Below, piece by piece: positions 10,054-19,037 of a stretch of DNA of 64,000 nt. Where the stretch lies: positions 4,343,001-4,407,000 of the forward strand of contig NZ_JACCBF010000001.1 in NCBI RefSeq assembly GCF_013409625.1, read 5' to 3'. The notes beneath the pieces were generated by a model. That model saw only the letters and a list, made by a program, of their open reading frames with translations. It was not told the origin of the DNA and did no database searches. The position numbers and the translations under genes were made by a program. Within the stretch, counting starts at the first letter, position 1; every line of letters begins with the position of its first letter. Source of the stretch: Nocardioides kongjuensis. Lineage in GTDB: Bacteria > Actinomycetota > Actinomycetes > Propionibacteriales > Nocardioidaceae.

Positions 10054-12603
10054 ATGAACCAGCGCAAGCACCTGGTGGTCGTCGGCAACGGCATGGTCGG
10101 CCACCGCTTCGTGCAGGCAGCGATCGAGCGCGGTCTCACCGAGACCCACGACATCACCGTCCTCGGCGAGGAGCCGCGCCCGGCCTACGACCGCGTCGCC
10201 CTCACGTCGTTCTTCGAGCGTGGCGCGCAGGCGCTGTCCTTCCTCCCCGACGGTGCGTACGACGACCCGCGGGTCGAGCTGCGCCTGGACGCCGAGGTCG
10301 TGGCGATCTCCCCGCGCCAGCGGGTGATCACGCTCGCCGACGGCAAGGACCTGCACTACGACGAGCTGGTGCTCGCGACCGGTGCCTTCCCGTTCGTGCC
10401 GCCGGTCCCGGGCAAGGACCTCAAGAACGTCTTCGTCTACCGCACCATCGAGGACCTGGAGGCGATCCGCGCGGCGTCGAGGAAGGCGAAGGTCGGTGCG
10501 GTGATCGGCGGCGGCCTGCTCGGCCTGGAGGCCGCCAACGCCCTGCACCAGCTCGGGTTGGAGACCCACGTCGTCGAGCTCGCGCCGCGGCTGATGGCGG
10601 TGCAGATCGACGACGCCGCAGGATCCACCCTCAACCGGCACATCGAGACCCTCGGCCTCACGGTGCACACCGGTGCGATGACCGAGGCGGTGCTCGGCAA
10701 GGACAAGGTCACCGGCCTCGCGCTCAAGGATCGCAACCCGCTCGACGTCGACCTCGTCGTCTTCTCCGCCGGCATCCGTCCCCGTGATGCCCTGGCGCGG
10801 GCCGCCGACCTCGACATCGCCGAGCGGGGCGGCATCCTGGTCGACGAGCACTGCCGCACCAGTGACGAGCACATCTGGGCGATCGGCGAGTGCGCCGCCC
10901 CGGGCGGGCGGATGTACGGCCTGGTCGCGCCCGGCTACACGATGGCCGAGGTCGTCGTCGACGCGCTGCTCGGCGGCGAGGCCGGCTCGTTCACCGGTGC
11001 CGACATGTCGACGAAGCTCAAGCTGCTCGGCGTCGACGTCGCCTCCTTCGGCGACGCCTTCGCCACCGACGAGGACGCCCTCGAGGTGGTGTACGCCGAC
11101 GCCGTGGCCGGCATCTACAAGAAGCTCGTCGTCAAGGAGCTCGCGAGCGGTGGCTACGAGCTGCTCGGCGGCATCCTGGTCGGCGACGCGTCGTCGTACG
11201 GCGTGCTCCGGCCGCTGGTCGGCTCGGGCATCGAGCTGCCCGACAACCCCGAGGAGCTGATCCTCCCCGCGGCCCGCGGCGGTGGCGTCGAGCTCGGCCT
11301 GCCCGACGACGCGCAGGTCTGCTCCTGCAACAACGTCACCAAGGCGGACATCGTCGCCGCCGTCTCCGACGGCGGTGGCTGCGACAGTCCGGCCTGCGTG
11401 ACCGCCTGCACCAGGGCCGGATCCACCTGTGGCTCGTGCCGAGGCGTCGTGAAGAAGATCGTCGAGGACCACTTCGCGTCCGTCGGCAAGGTCGTCGACA
11501 AGTCGCTGTGCGAGCACTTCGCGATGACCCGCCAGGAGCTGTTCGAGGTCGTCGCCGTCCACGGCTACAACCGGTTCGACGACATCGTCGAGGGCCACGG
11601 CAAGGGGCGCGGCTGTGACATCTGCAAGCCCGCTGTCGCCTCGATCCTCGCCAGCCTGCTCAACCACCACGTCCTCGACGGCGCCAACGCGACGCTGCAG
11701 GACACCAACGACGCCTACCTCGCCAACCTGCAGAAGAACGGCACGTACTCGGTCGTCCCGCGCATCCCGGGCGGCGAGATCACGCCCGACAAGCTGATCG
11801 TGATCGGCGAGGTGGCTCGCGACTACGGTCTCTACACGAAGATCACCGGCGGCCAGCGGATCGACCTGTTCGGTGCCCGGATGGAGGACCTGCCGGCGAT
11901 CTGGCAGCGCCTGGTCGACGCCGGCATGGAGTCCGGCCACGCCTACGGGAAGTCGCTGCGGACGGTGAAGTCCTGCGTCGGGTCGACCTGGTGCCGGTAC
12001 GGCGTGCAGGACTCGGTCGGCATGGCGATCGAGCTCGAGCTGCGCTACCGCGGGCTCCGCTCGCCCCACAAGCTCAAGGGTGGCGTCTCCGGCTGCGCCC
12101 GCGAGTGCGCGGAGGCCCGGGGCAAGGACTTCGGGGTGATCGCGACCGAGAAGGGCTGGAACCTGTACGTCGGCGGCAACGGCGGTGCCGTGCCCGCGCA
12201 CGCCCAGCTGCTGGCCGGCGACCTCAGCCGTGAGGAGCTGATCCGTTACCTCGACCGCTTCCTCATGTACTACATCCGCACCGCCGACCGACTCCAGCGG
12301 ACCTCCACCTGGCTCGACGAGATCGGCGGCCTGGAGAGGGTCCGTGAGGTCGTCGTCGACGACTCGCTGGGCCTCGGCAGCGAGCTGGAGAGCAGCATGG
12401 AGCGCCACGTCGACTCCTACTTCGACGAGTGGAAGGCCACCATCGAGGACCCCGAGAAGCTCGCCCGCTTCGTGTCCTTCGTCAACGCCCCCGGCACCCC
12501 CGACCCCAACATCACCTTCCGTGAGGAGCGCGGCCAGATCCGCGCCGACCTCCCGGACGGCCCGGTGTCGCTGGGCGCCTCGATCCCGGTAGGAGCCCCG
12601 TGA
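10054..12603 (+). CDS. nirB: Nitrite reductase [NAD(P)H], large subunit
   Basis: An 849-residue assimilatory nitrite reductase that carries out the six-electron reduction of nitrite to ammonium in the cytoplasm. Order of domains: FAD Rossmann (VVVGNGMVGHRF), NAD(P)H Rossmann (AVIGGGLLGLEAANAL), a Rubredoxin-like linker, BFD-like [2Fe-2S] domains (CSCNNVTKADI, TCGSCRG and a further C-D-I-C), the ferredoxin-like half domain, and the siroheme/[4Fe-4S] half domain with C640/C646 (SCVGSTWCRYG) and two Cys near 681 and 685 (SGCARECAEARG). Length and motifs are normal for the family. The stop overlaps the nirD start (TGATG). Siroheme for this protein is presumably supplied by the chelatase at 14107. 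Confidence 0.97.
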   Translation: MNQRKHLVVVGNGMVGHRFVQAAIERGLTETHDITVLGEEPRPAYDRVALTSFFERGAQALSFLPDGAYDDPRVELRLDAEVVAISPRQRVITLADGKDLHYDELVLATGAFPFVPPVPGKDLKNVFVYRTIEDLEAIRAASRKAKVGAVIGGGLLGLEAANALHQLGLETHVVELAPRLMAVQIDDAAGSTLNRHIETLGLTVHTGAMTEAVLGKDKVTGLALKDRNPLDVDLVVFSAGIRPRDALARAADLDIAERGGILVDEHCRTSDEHIWAIGECAAPGGRMYGLVAPGYTMAEVVVDALLGGEAGSFTGADMSTKLKLLGVDVASFGDAFATDEDALEVVYADAVAGIYKKLVVKELASGGYELLGGILVGDASSYGVLRPLVGSGIELPDNPEELILPAARGGGVELGLPDDAQVCSCNNVTKADIVAAVSDGGGCDSPACVTACTRAGSTCGSCRGVVKKIVEDHFASVGKVVDKSLCEHFAMTRQELFEVVAVHGYNRFDDIVEGHGKGRGCDICKPAVASILASLLNHHVLDGANATLQDTNDAYLANLQKNGTYSVVPRIPGGEITPDKLIVIGEVARDYGLYTKITGGQRIDLFGARMEDLPAIWQRLVDAGMESGHAYGKSLRTVKSCVGSTWCRYGVQDSVGMAIELELRYRGLRSPHKLKGGVSGCARECAEARGKDFGVIATEKGWNLYVGGNGGAVPAHAQLLAGDLSREELIRYLDRFLMYYIRTADRLQRTSTWLDEIGGLERVREVVVDDSLGLGSELESSMERHVDSYFDEWKATIEDPEKLARFVSFVNAPGTPDPNITFREERGQIRADLPDGPVSLGASIPVGAP

Positions 12604-13001
12604 TGACGACCACCGAAGCTCGTCGAGCAGCGAGCGCCCGCGAGTGCGTCGAGACGTACGGCACCGCGATCTGTCCCCTCGACCGGATCGCCCGCGAGTC
12701 CGGTGTCGCCGCGCTGGTCGACGGCGAGGCGGTCGCCGTCTTCCGGACCTACGACGACCGGGTCTTCGCGATCTCGAACTTCGACCCGTTCGGTCGGGCC
12801 TCCGTGCTCTCGCGCGGCATCGTCGGGAGCCGCGGCGACGACGAGGTCCCGTTCGTCGCGAGCCCGCTGCTGAAGCAGCGGTTCGACCTGCGGACCGGGG
12901 CCTGCCTCGACGACCCGGCTGTCGTCGTGGCGACCTGGGACGTCCGTGTGGTCGACGGCACGGTGGTCGTCGGCGCTCGGCACGAGACAATCGAGTCGTG
13001 A
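12603..13001 (+). CDS. nirD: Nitrite reductase small subunit
   Basis: A 132-residue Rieske-fold NirD. The central part (CPLDRIARESGVAALVDGEAVAVF, then NFDPFGRASVLSRGI and PLLKQRFDLRTG) is typical. As usual for NirD it lacks the Cys-His pairs that hold a [2Fe-2S] cluster in true Rieske proteins. ATG at 12603 overlaps the nirB stop; GTG at 12600 is an alternative, and GGTAGGAG lies just upstream. The N-terminal 20 or so residues (EARRAASARECVE) are encoded by a dispersed chromosomal repeat (12613-12661), so this part is probably not functional. The gene ends in a GTGA overlap with nnaR. Confidence 0.93.
   Translation: MTTTEARRAASARECVETYGTAICPLDRIARESGVAALVDGEAVAVFRTYDDRVFAISNFDPFGRASVLSRGIVGSRGDDEVPFVASPLLKQRFDLRTGACLDDPAVVVATWDVRVVDGTVVVGARHETIES
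12613..12661 (+). repeat. Dispersed GTCGAG...CGAGACG-type repeat inside nirD
   Basis: GCTCGTCGAGCAGCGAGCG followed by CGCGAGTGCGTCGAGACG matches the general pattern of the actinobacterial palindromic dispersed repeat (GGTCTCGATACG in reverse, SSSCGCT core, TCGTCGAGC) seen in full at 27161-27276. It lies in frame in the 5' end of nirD. Confidence 0.5.
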
Positions 13002-14110
13002 GCGACCAGCCCCTGTCCGGCTTCAGGATCGGCGTGACCGCGGCGCGCCGTGCGGAGGAGCAGATCGCGCTGCTGGAGCGGCGTGGCGCCAGCGTGGTGC
13101 ACGCGCCGGCGCTCTCCGTCGACCCCAACCGGATCGACGAGCCCGCCCTGCTCGCTGCCACCAAGCACGTGCTGGACCAACCCGTCGACATCTTCGTCGC
13201 CACGACCGGCATCGGCCTGAAGTCCTGGTTCGGCGCGGCGGAGCGCTGGGGCCTGCTCGACGAGCTGACCGAGCACCTGGGCGGTGCGGAGATCCTGGCC
13301 CGCGGCCCGAAGAGCGTCGGCGCGCTGCGCCGGTTCGGGCTGCGCGAGCTGTGGTCCCCGGAGTCGGAGGAGTTCGACGACGTGCTCGCGCACCTGCGTG
13401 GCCGCGACCTCACCGGCCTGCGGATCGTCGTCCAGGAGCACGGCCAGTCGCTGTCGATGGCCGCCCACGCGCTGCGTCGCCTCGGCGCCGAGGTCACCAC
13501 CGTGGCCGTCTACCGGGTCGAGGGCGCCGACGACCCCGAGCCGATGTTCGGCCTGATCGAGGACATCGCCGGGCGTCGTGTCGACGCGGTCACCTTCACC
13601 GCCGCGCCCGCGATCGCCGCCATGATGCAAGCGGCTGGCACCACCGGCCATCGCGACGAGGTCGTCAGCGCCTTCCAGGCCGACGTGATCGCCGCCTGCG
13701 TCGGACCGGTCACCGCGGCCGCGTTCGAGATGTGGGGCGTGCCCTCGATCTACCCGGAGCGCTCGCGGCTGGCCGCGATGGTCAAGCAGCTCGAGGTCGA
13801 GCTGCCGTCCCGCGCGGGCGGTACCAGCCTCGACGTCGCCGGCCACACCCTGCTCCTGCACGGGGACGCCGTGCTCCTCGACGGCGCCGAGGTGAAGCTC
13901 TCGCCCGCGCCGTACGCCGTCCTGCAGGCCCTGCTCGTCAACCCCGGCACGGTCGTCTCGCGCCGCGACCTGCTGACCGCCCTGCCGTCCGGCACCGCCG
14001 GCTCCGAGCACGCCGTCGAGATGGCCGTGGCCCGGCTGCGTGCCGCCCTCGGCACCCGCTGCATCCAGACGGTCGTGAAACGTGGCTACCGCCTGGCGGT
14101 CGCCCCGTGA
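12998..14110 (+). CDS. nnaR: NnaR-type regulator: HemD-like domain plus winged helix
   Basis: A 370-residue protein starting at the GTG that overlaps the nirD stop. Residues about 1-250 are a uroporphyrinogen-III synthase fold (GFRIGVTAARRAEEQIALLERRGA, IVVQEHGQSL, ADVIAACVGPVTAAAF). Residues about 275-370 are an OmpR-type winged helix (LSPAPYAVLQALLVNPGTVVSRRDLLTAL, then AVEMAVARLRAAL and VKRGYRL). This combination defines NnaR, which in Streptomyces and Mycobacterium activates nitrate and nitrite assimilation genes together with GlnR. Its place inside the nirBD operon fits an autoregulatory loop. The shared element upstream of the three nitrate transcription units is a good candidate for its binding site. 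An enzymatic HemD role is less likely, since the DNA-binding domain is intact. Confidence 0.9.
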   Translation: MSDQPLSGFRIGVTAARRAEEQIALLERRGASVVHAPALSVDPNRIDEPALLAATKHVLDQPVDIFVATTGIGLKSWFGAAERWGLLDELTEHLGGAEILARGPKSVGALRRFGLRELWSPESEEFDDVLAHLRGRDLTGLRIVVQEHGQSLSMAAHALRRLGAEVTTVAVYRVEGADDPEPMFGLIEDIAGRRVDAVTFTAAPAIAAMMQAAGTTGHRDEVVSAFQADVIAACVGPVTAAAFEMWGVPSIYPERSRLAAMVKQLEVELPSRAGGTSLDVAGHTLLLHGDAVLLDGAEVKLSPAPYAVLQALLVNPGTVVSRRDLLTALPSGTAGSEHAVEMAVARLRAALGTRCIQTVVKRGYRLAVAP

Positions 14111-14850
14111 CCCCCGGAGGTCGTCGAGCGGCCGCGTGCGCCGGCGAGCCGCGTATCGGGACGCTTCGGCCGCACCTGGTCACCGTCGCCCACGGAACGC
14201 GCACCGCGGCGGGCAACGAGGTCGCCCGCGAGCTCACCGCCGCGGCGTCCCGTCGGCTCGGCTGGGACGCCACGACGTCGTACGTCGAGCTGTGCGCACC
14301 GCTGTTCGCCGACGTCGTCGCCACCGTCGACACTCCCGCCGTGGTCGTGCCGCTGCTGCTCTCGACCGGCTACCACCTGCGCCAGGACCTGCCCGCCGCG
14401 GTGGCCGCCGCAGGCCGGGACGACGTCCGGCTCGGGGGCTCGCTCGGCCCCGACCGCCTGCTCGCCGCCGCCCAGGTCGACCGCCTCCGCGCCGTCGGCG
14501 CCGTGCCGGGCCAGCCGGTCGTGATGGTCGCCGCCGGGTCCACCGACCCCGCCGCCTCAGCCGACCTCGACGACGCCGCCCACCTGCTCGCCCACGCCTG
14601 GGGCGCTCCGGTCCGGCTCGCGACCCTCTCGGGCCGCGGCCGCCGGCTCGTGGAGGTCGTGCGCGCGGGCGATGCGGTGTCGCCGTACCTCCTCGCCACC
14701 GGCCACTTCCACCGCAGGGCCCGCCACGACGCCCTCGCAGCGGGCGCCACCGTCGTCGCCGACGTCATCGGGCCGCACCAGCGGCTCGTCGACCTGGTCG
14801 TCGAGCGGGCACGCGCCCTGGCGCCGCAGGAGACCCGGGCGTCCGCCTGA
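14107..14850 (+). CDS. Sirohydrochlorin chelatase, CbiX/SirB family
   Basis: A 247-residue protein starting at a GTG that overlaps the nnaR stop (GTGA). It has the two repeated class II chelatase halves: LVTVAHGTR with the metal-binding His (H29), YVELCAPLF, VVVPLLLSTGYHLRQDLP, and a second half with VVMVAAGSTDP and YLLATGHFHRRARHDAL. It would insert Fe2+ into sirohydrochlorin to make siroheme, the prosthetic group of NirB, which explains its place in the operon. The first 20 residues (GGRRAAACAGEPRIGTLR) are encoded by a copy of the dispersed repeat at 14113-14163, so the true core begins near residue 22. Confidence 0.88.
   Translation: MTPGGRRAAACAGEPRIGTLRPHLVTVAHGTRTAAGNEVARELTAAASRRLGWDATTSYVELCAPLFADVVATVDTPAVVVPLLLSTGYHLRQDLPAAVAAAGRDDVRLGGSLGPDRLLAAAQVDRLRAVGAVPGQPVVMVAAGSTDPAASADLDDAAHLLAHAWGAPVRLATLSGRGRRLVEVVRAGDAVSPYLLATGHFHRRARHDALAAGATVVADVIGPHQRLVDLVVERARALAPQETRASA
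14113..14163 (+). repeat. Dispersed GTCGTCGAGCG...GTATCGGGACGC repeat inside the chelatase gene
   Basis: GGAGGTCGTCGAGCGGCC and, 30 bases on, CGCGTATCGGGACGC are the two ends of the same dispersed repeat type found at 27161-27276. Here it forms the first 20 codons of the chelatase gene and supplies the region just after the start codon. Confidence 0.55.
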
Positions 14851-14860
14851 CCACCGACGA

Positions 14861-15622
14861 TCAGCACCAGTCGTCGACCGTGGGTCGGACCGGACGCCCG
14901 TCGACGCGGAGGTGGCCGTCCTCCCACGGCGGCGTGGTCGCACACTGGGACGGCCCGTGCCCCCGGATGGTGAGGCTCGTGATCGTTCCCGCCGGCACGA
15001 CGACCGCCGCGGCGCGCCAGGACGTCTCGCCGTCGTCGACCGCGTCGGACTCCACGCGCACCGTCTCGGGGCCGGGATTGGAGACCGCGACGGACACGCG
15101 GTAGTCGCCCTCCGGCGTCTCGCTGCCCCCGGTGGCCCACACCGTCGGCGAGCGGCGACACCAGGCAGCGAAGGCCGGCCCGAGGGTGTCCTCGTCGTCG
15201 ACCGGGTGGCGATCGGTCCGCGGCCCGCCGGCTCCGGTCGAACGCACCTCGAACACCACCCTCGACGGGGTGTCCGGGCAGGGCGCGAGGACCGTGCCCT
15301 CGAGCAGCACCTGCGTGCCGGCAGCCACGGGGACCGGCTCCGGGGGATGGTCGCTGTCGTAGCCGACGTCGACGGGGTACGACGAGCCCGAGGTGCTGCC
15401 GCCCGCCCACACCAGTCGCACGTCGTCCAGCACCCGGTCCTCGGCGTACCCGACCGTGATCGCGACCCGGACCCCGTACTCGCTGGTGGAGGCCTCGGCC
15501 GCCGCCGGGGCCGCGCCGGCGACGGGTGTCGTGACGCGGCCGCGCGGCGGCGGGTCGTCGCCGCAGCCAGCGAGCAGCCCGACGACCAGGAGCGCCGCAG
15601 CCGCGTACCGGACTCTGCCCAT
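14861..15622 (-). CDS. Lipoprotein of unknown function
   Basis: A 253-residue protein. The start at MGRVRYAAA (15622) gives a signal peptide that ends in the lipobox LLAGC, so the mature protein is anchored by a lipidated Cys and lies outside the membrane. The rest is beta-rich with two similar stretches (VRVAITVGYAEDRVLDDVRLVW and DYRVSVAVSNPGPETVRVES), which suggests immunoglobulin-like or transglutaminase-like beta sandwiches. I do not recognise the family. It converges on the chelatase gene with only ten bases between the stops. Confidence 0.75.
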   Translation of the reverse strand: MGRVRYAAAALLVVGLLAGCGDDPPPRGRVTTPVAGAAPAAAEASTSEYGVRVAITVGYAEDRVLDDVRLVWAGGSTSGSSYPVDVGYDSDHPPEPVPVAAGTQVLLEGTVLAPCPDTPSRVVFEVRSTGAGGPRTDRHPVDDEDTLGPAFAAWCRRSPTVWATGGSETPEGDYRVSVAVSNPGPETVRVESDAVDDGETSWRAAAVVVPAGTITSLTIRGHGPSQCATTPPWEDGHLRVDGRPVRPTVDDWC

Positions 15623-15697
15623 GCCGTGATCGTGTCCCGCCGACGTCACGGGCGCATCACCGATTGTCGGGGGCTCGACCGTGCCCCGGTGGACGGA

Positions 15698-17524
15698 TCA
15701 GTCGTCGAAGGTCAGCCGGACCACCGTGCGCTGGCGCTCCCCTGCGGCCGTCACCGTGATGCCGGCTGCGTCGAGCGGCGCCAGGTCGGAGGGGGACAGG
15801 TCGCCGTCGGTCAGCTGCTCGGCCCAGTCCCCGCGGTCGAAGTCGATCCACGTGATGGTCAGCGCATCCTCGGCGTCGGGCACCACGTCCGCGAACCGTT
15901 CGGTGCTGCCCAGTGACCCCTTCGTCCGGGCGACCTCCTCGACGAAGCCGCGGTCGGCGCCGATCACCACCGCGTCGCCGGATCGCGCGGACGGCAGGGG
16001 GTCCTTGCCGCCGACGGTGGTGCGCACCTTCGCCAGCGCGGCCTCGACCTTGCCGGCGTCGCCGGTGATCCGGACCGCGAGGGGGACCTGCTCGTCGACA
16101 CCCTCGAAGTCGAAGGCGTCCTCGAAGCCGGGGCCGGCGATCACGGCGAGGCTGTCGCCGCCGAGGTCCTCGAGGTCCTTCGCCGTGAGGCCCGTCGCCT
16201 TCTCGAAGTCGGCCAGCAGCTGCTTCGGCTCGGCGCCGAAGGAGAGCGGTCCGTGCGTGATCGCCTGCTCCGCCCAGCCGTCGCGGAAGCCACCGCCGAA
16301 GGCGAGCGCCGCGTCGCCCGGCAGCGCCGAGATCGCGGCCAGGGCGTCGGTGCCGTCGTACCGCACGGGGTCGCCCGACACGATCGGGTCGGAGACGACC
16401 TCCAGCTCGAGTGCGCCCTCGTCGAGACGCGCGACACCGCCGAGGCCGGTGAAGTCCTCGAGCCGGCGCCGGACGTCGTCCGGGATCGGCATGGAGAAGT
16501 CGCCCATGAGCTCCTCCTCGTCGATCTCGGGCATCTCCTCCTCGGACGCCACGCCGCCCATCCCGGGTTCGTCGGGGTAGAGCTCGTCCATCTCCTTCAT
16601 CAGCTCGTCCTGCTCGGCGGGGGAGAGCTCGTCGAAGCGCTCCATCCGCTTCCACAGCCGCTTCTCCTCGGGTGACATCTCCGCCATGAGCTCCGCCCCG
16701 GCCTCCACGCCGTAGCTGTGCAGCGACGTGAGGCTGAGGAGCATGTCGACCGGGTCGGTCGACAGGCCCGCCGGGGCACCGACCATGAACGACAGGAAGG
16801 GGTGGTCGTCGACCGCGTCGAGCAGCGCCTGCCCAGCCTCGGGGGCGGCATACAGCGTCACCACGCCGGCATCGCCGGCCGCCGAGGTGAGCTCCTGGAA
16901 GTCGGCGTCGTCGCCGAGCCGGGTGCGACGGCCGTCAGCGACGACCTCCGCGGCGACCTCGTTGGTCCGGGCGAGCACGGCCCAGCCGTCGCCGAGGGCG
17001 TACCCGACCTCGTCGTCACAGCCCGCCGCGATCTCGTCGAGCCCGGCCCGCGCCTTGTCGACGTCGCTGACCTGGACCACCGCGACCGGCTCCGGGTCGC
17101 CCTTCCCGCCGGGCGACGGCACCACGGCGAGCGCGGCGCGGTCACCCGCCCAGGCCGCCAGGTCGTCGTACCCGATGTCGCAGCCGCTCTCCGCCGTCAC
17201 CTGGTCCAGGAGCGAGCGGCGCAGGTCGTCCTGGCTGGTCAGGCCGAGGTGCTTCGCGAGGCTCGGGAACCTCTTCAGCGCCCGGTAGGCCTCGATCTTC
17301 TGACCGCCCGGCGGGTCGAGGTCGATGCCGACGTAGGCGAGCGTGTCTCCGGGCAGCGCCTGCGCCGCCTGCGGTCCCTGGGCCATCCAGCCCTGCCACG
17401 CCCACCCGCCGGCTCCGATCGCCGCCACCGCGCCGACGACGCCGGCGACCGCGGCCACGTGGCGCCTGCGGCCGGTGCTGGGCGGTGCGGGCGGCGTGGG
17501 GACGGAGGGCACGAGGTCGGTCAT
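15698..17524 (-). CDS. DUF3352 membrane-anchored protein
   Basis: A 608-residue protein. The start MTDLVPSVPTPP is at 17524, followed by a basic stretch and one membrane helix (about residues 24-45), so most of the chain is probably extracytoplasmic. The pattern QALPGDTLAYVGIDLDPPGGQKIEAY and the repeated LPGDAALAFGGGFRDG are those of DUF3352 proteins, which have no known activity. An acidic, Met/Glu-rich segment near residues 310-360 (MAEMSPEEKRLWKRMERFDEL, EEEMPEIDEEELMGD) is likely unstructured or coiled. It ends in a short tail of charged residues. It is monocistronic and divergent from the small gene at 17603. Confidence 0.8.
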   Translation of the reverse strand: MTDLVPSVPTPPAPPSTGRRRHVAAVAGVVGAVAAIGAGGWAWQGWMAQGPQAAQALPGDTLAYVGIDLDPPGGQKIEAYRALKRFPSLAKHLGLTSQDDLRRSLLDQVTAESGCDIGYDDLAAWAGDRAALAVVPSPGGKGDPEPVAVVQVSDVDKARAGLDEIAAGCDDEVGYALGDGWAVLARTNEVAAEVVADGRRTRLGDDADFQELTSAAGDAGVVTLYAAPEAGQALLDAVDDHPFLSFMVGAPAGLSTDPVDMLLSLTSLHSYGVEAGAELMAEMSPEEKRLWKRMERFDELSPAEQDELMKEMDELYPDEPGMGGVASEEEMPEIDEEELMGDFSMPIPDDVRRRLEDFTGLGGVARLDEGALELEVVSDPIVSGDPVRYDGTDALAAISALPGDAALAFGGGFRDGWAEQAITHGPLSFGAEPKQLLADFEKATGLTAKDLEDLGGDSLAVIAGPGFEDAFDFEGVDEQVPLAVRITGDAGKVEAALAKVRTTVGGKDPLPSARSGDAVVIGADRGFVEEVARTKGSLGSTERFADVVPDAEDALTITWIDFDRGDWAEQLTDGDLSPSDLAPLDAAGITVTAAGERQRTVVRLTFDD

Positions 17525-17602
17525 GGGACGACCGTAGGCGGCCACGCCGGGTTCCGAGGAAGGTTCTCCGGAAAACGGGACCCGGTCGGCTACGGTCGTC
17601 AC

Positions 17603-17800
17603 ATGGCTGAGACCTGGGAAGGCGTGGTGGTCAAGAAGTCGCGCGGCCTCTACGACGGCGCCAACCTGTACCGCCGCCTGAAGGTCCGCACCGCCGACGG
17701 ATCGATCGTGAAGGCACGCGTCGACCGCGACGTGTGGGACGCCGTGGCGCTCGGCGACCCGGTTCGCCGGTCCGAGGACGGGACCGTCACCCGGGTGTGA
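17603..17800 (+). CDS. Small protein of unknown function (65 aa)
   Basis: A 65-residue protein with a regular beta-strand pattern (TWEGVVVKKSRGLYDGANLYRRLKVRTADG, then IVKARVDRDVWDAVALGDPV). This resembles small OB/SH3-like proteins of the DUF7489 type found near-universally in Nocardioides-like genomes, but I cannot assign a function. The ATG at 17603 is the only good start. It lies in a short gap between the divergent DUF3352 gene and the RTX-like gene and its codon use agrees with its neighbours. Confidence 0.7.
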   Translation: MAETWEGVVVKKSRGLYDGANLYRRLKVRTADGSIVKARVDRDVWDAVALGDPVRRSEDGTVTRV

Positions 17801-17867
17801 CGGAGGTCGGGAGTCCCGCCAAGCCGACCGCAAGCCCGCCACAAGCGGGGCGCCCGAGCATCGAGGG

Positions 17868-19037
17868 ATGAGAAGAAGACTCCTCCCGGTCCTCGCGCTG
17901 GCGCTCGCGCTGCCGGCCAGCATCGGCCTCGCGTCCAGCGCCGAGGCTGCCAAGCCGCGCTGCAACGGCGTCAAGGCGACCATCGTCGGCACCAACAAGT
18001 CCGAGAGGATCAAGGGCACCAAGGGGCGCGACGTGATCGTGGCGCGCGGCGGCAACGACCGGGTCAACGGCGGTGGCGGCAACGACGTCATCTGCGGCGA
18101 CGGCGGCAAGGACACCATCGACGGCGGGCCCGGCCAGGACTACGTGCACGGCGGGGCAGGCAACGACCTGATCGCGCTCGGGCCGGGCAACGGCGGGATC
18201 GGGTACGGCGACGCGGGCGACGACACGATGGCGACGGGTGCCACCGGGCAGGCCCTGTTCGGCGGCGAGGGCAACGACCTGCTCAAGACGTCGTGGCCGG
18301 TGACCCTCGTCAACGGCGAGGGCGGCAACGACACCCTCATCGGCGGCGCCGACCCCGACCAGCTCAACGGTGGCGACGGCGACGACCACGTCTCCGGAGG
18401 CGGCGGCGACGACGTCGACCTCAACGGCGGCTTCGGCATCGACACCTGCGACGGCGGCCCGGGCCGCGACAACTGCAACGGCGGCGCTCCCGGTGGACCG
18501 GGGAACTCCCCGACGGATCCGGACATCTGCACCTCCGAGGTGAAGCAGTCCTGCCAGGGCGAGGAGTTCCCGCAGCGCTGGCTGGCCAAGGTGAGCGCGG
18601 TCGAGAGGACCGACACCGAGACCAGGACCTGGTCGCTGCAGATGGTGCTGCTCCGTGCAGGCGACCCGACGACCAGCTCGTTCTGGCGCGAGGAGTCGGT
18701 CAGTGGGACCTTCTCGGTCCAGGGCCACAACGACGACTGCACCTGGTCGCACCAGGGCACGCTCGACCGTGACTTCACCGGCGACCTCGGCCTGGTGCCC
18801 GCCCAGAGCCTGTACTGGCTCGACGTCGTGGCGGGCGGGGTCGGCACCTACACGATCAGCTGCACGGGCGGCGGTGGGTACACCGAGGAGCAGGGCTTCC
18901 AGGCCTGGGCGGCCTCCGAGGGCGGACCGGACACGCTGCCCTGGGACCGCTCCCGGCGCGAGATCACCGGGAGCTGGCACGAGGACGGCTCCTACAAGGA
19001 CGTCGATGCCGAGTGGGTGATCACCCCACTGGACTGA
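17868..19037 (+). CDS. Secreted RTX-like protein with glycine/aspartate calcium-binding repeats
   Basis: A 389-residue protein with a signal peptide (residues 1 to about 27, SSAEA). Residues about 40-205 hold at least seven nonapeptide-type repeats of the form GGxGND/GGxGxDxI (for example GGGGNDVICGDGG, GGAGNDLI, GEGGNDTLIGG, GGDGDDHVSGG), which build a Ca2+-binding parallel beta roll after export. Residues about 215-389 form a separate domain with three Cys pairs at most and no recognisable enzyme motif. Function outside the cell is unknown. Its 3' end overlaps the convergent MarR gene by 17 bases. Confidence 0.85.
   Translation: MRRRLLPVLALALALPASIGLASSAEAAKPRCNGVKATIVGTNKSERIKGTKGRDVIVARGGNDRVNGGGGNDVICGDGGKDTIDGGPGQDYVHGGAGNDLIALGPGNGGIGYGDAGDDTMATGATGQALFGGEGNDLLKTSWPVTLVNGEGGNDTLIGGADPDQLNGGDGDDHVSGGGGDDVDLNGGFGIDTCDGGPGRDNCNGGAPGGPGNSPTDPDICTSEVKQSCQGEEFPQRWLAKVSAVERTDTETRTWSLQMVLLRAGDPTTSSFWREESVSGTFSVQGHNDDCTWSHQGTLDRDFTGDLGLVPAQSLYWLDVVAGGVGTYTISCTGGGGYTEEQGFQAWAASEGGPDTLPWDRSRREITGSWHEDGSYKDVDAEWVITPLD

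Noticed and set aside
12600..13001. nirD as a Rieske ferredoxin lacking its iron-sulfur ligands, hence broken
   Set aside because: NirD subunits normally lack these Cys/His ligands; the gene is intact.
10045..13500. 1151-aa minus-strand open frame opposite nirB/nirD/nnaR
   Set aside because: Antisense shadow without any domain; nirB, nirD and nnaR are well supported on the plus strand.
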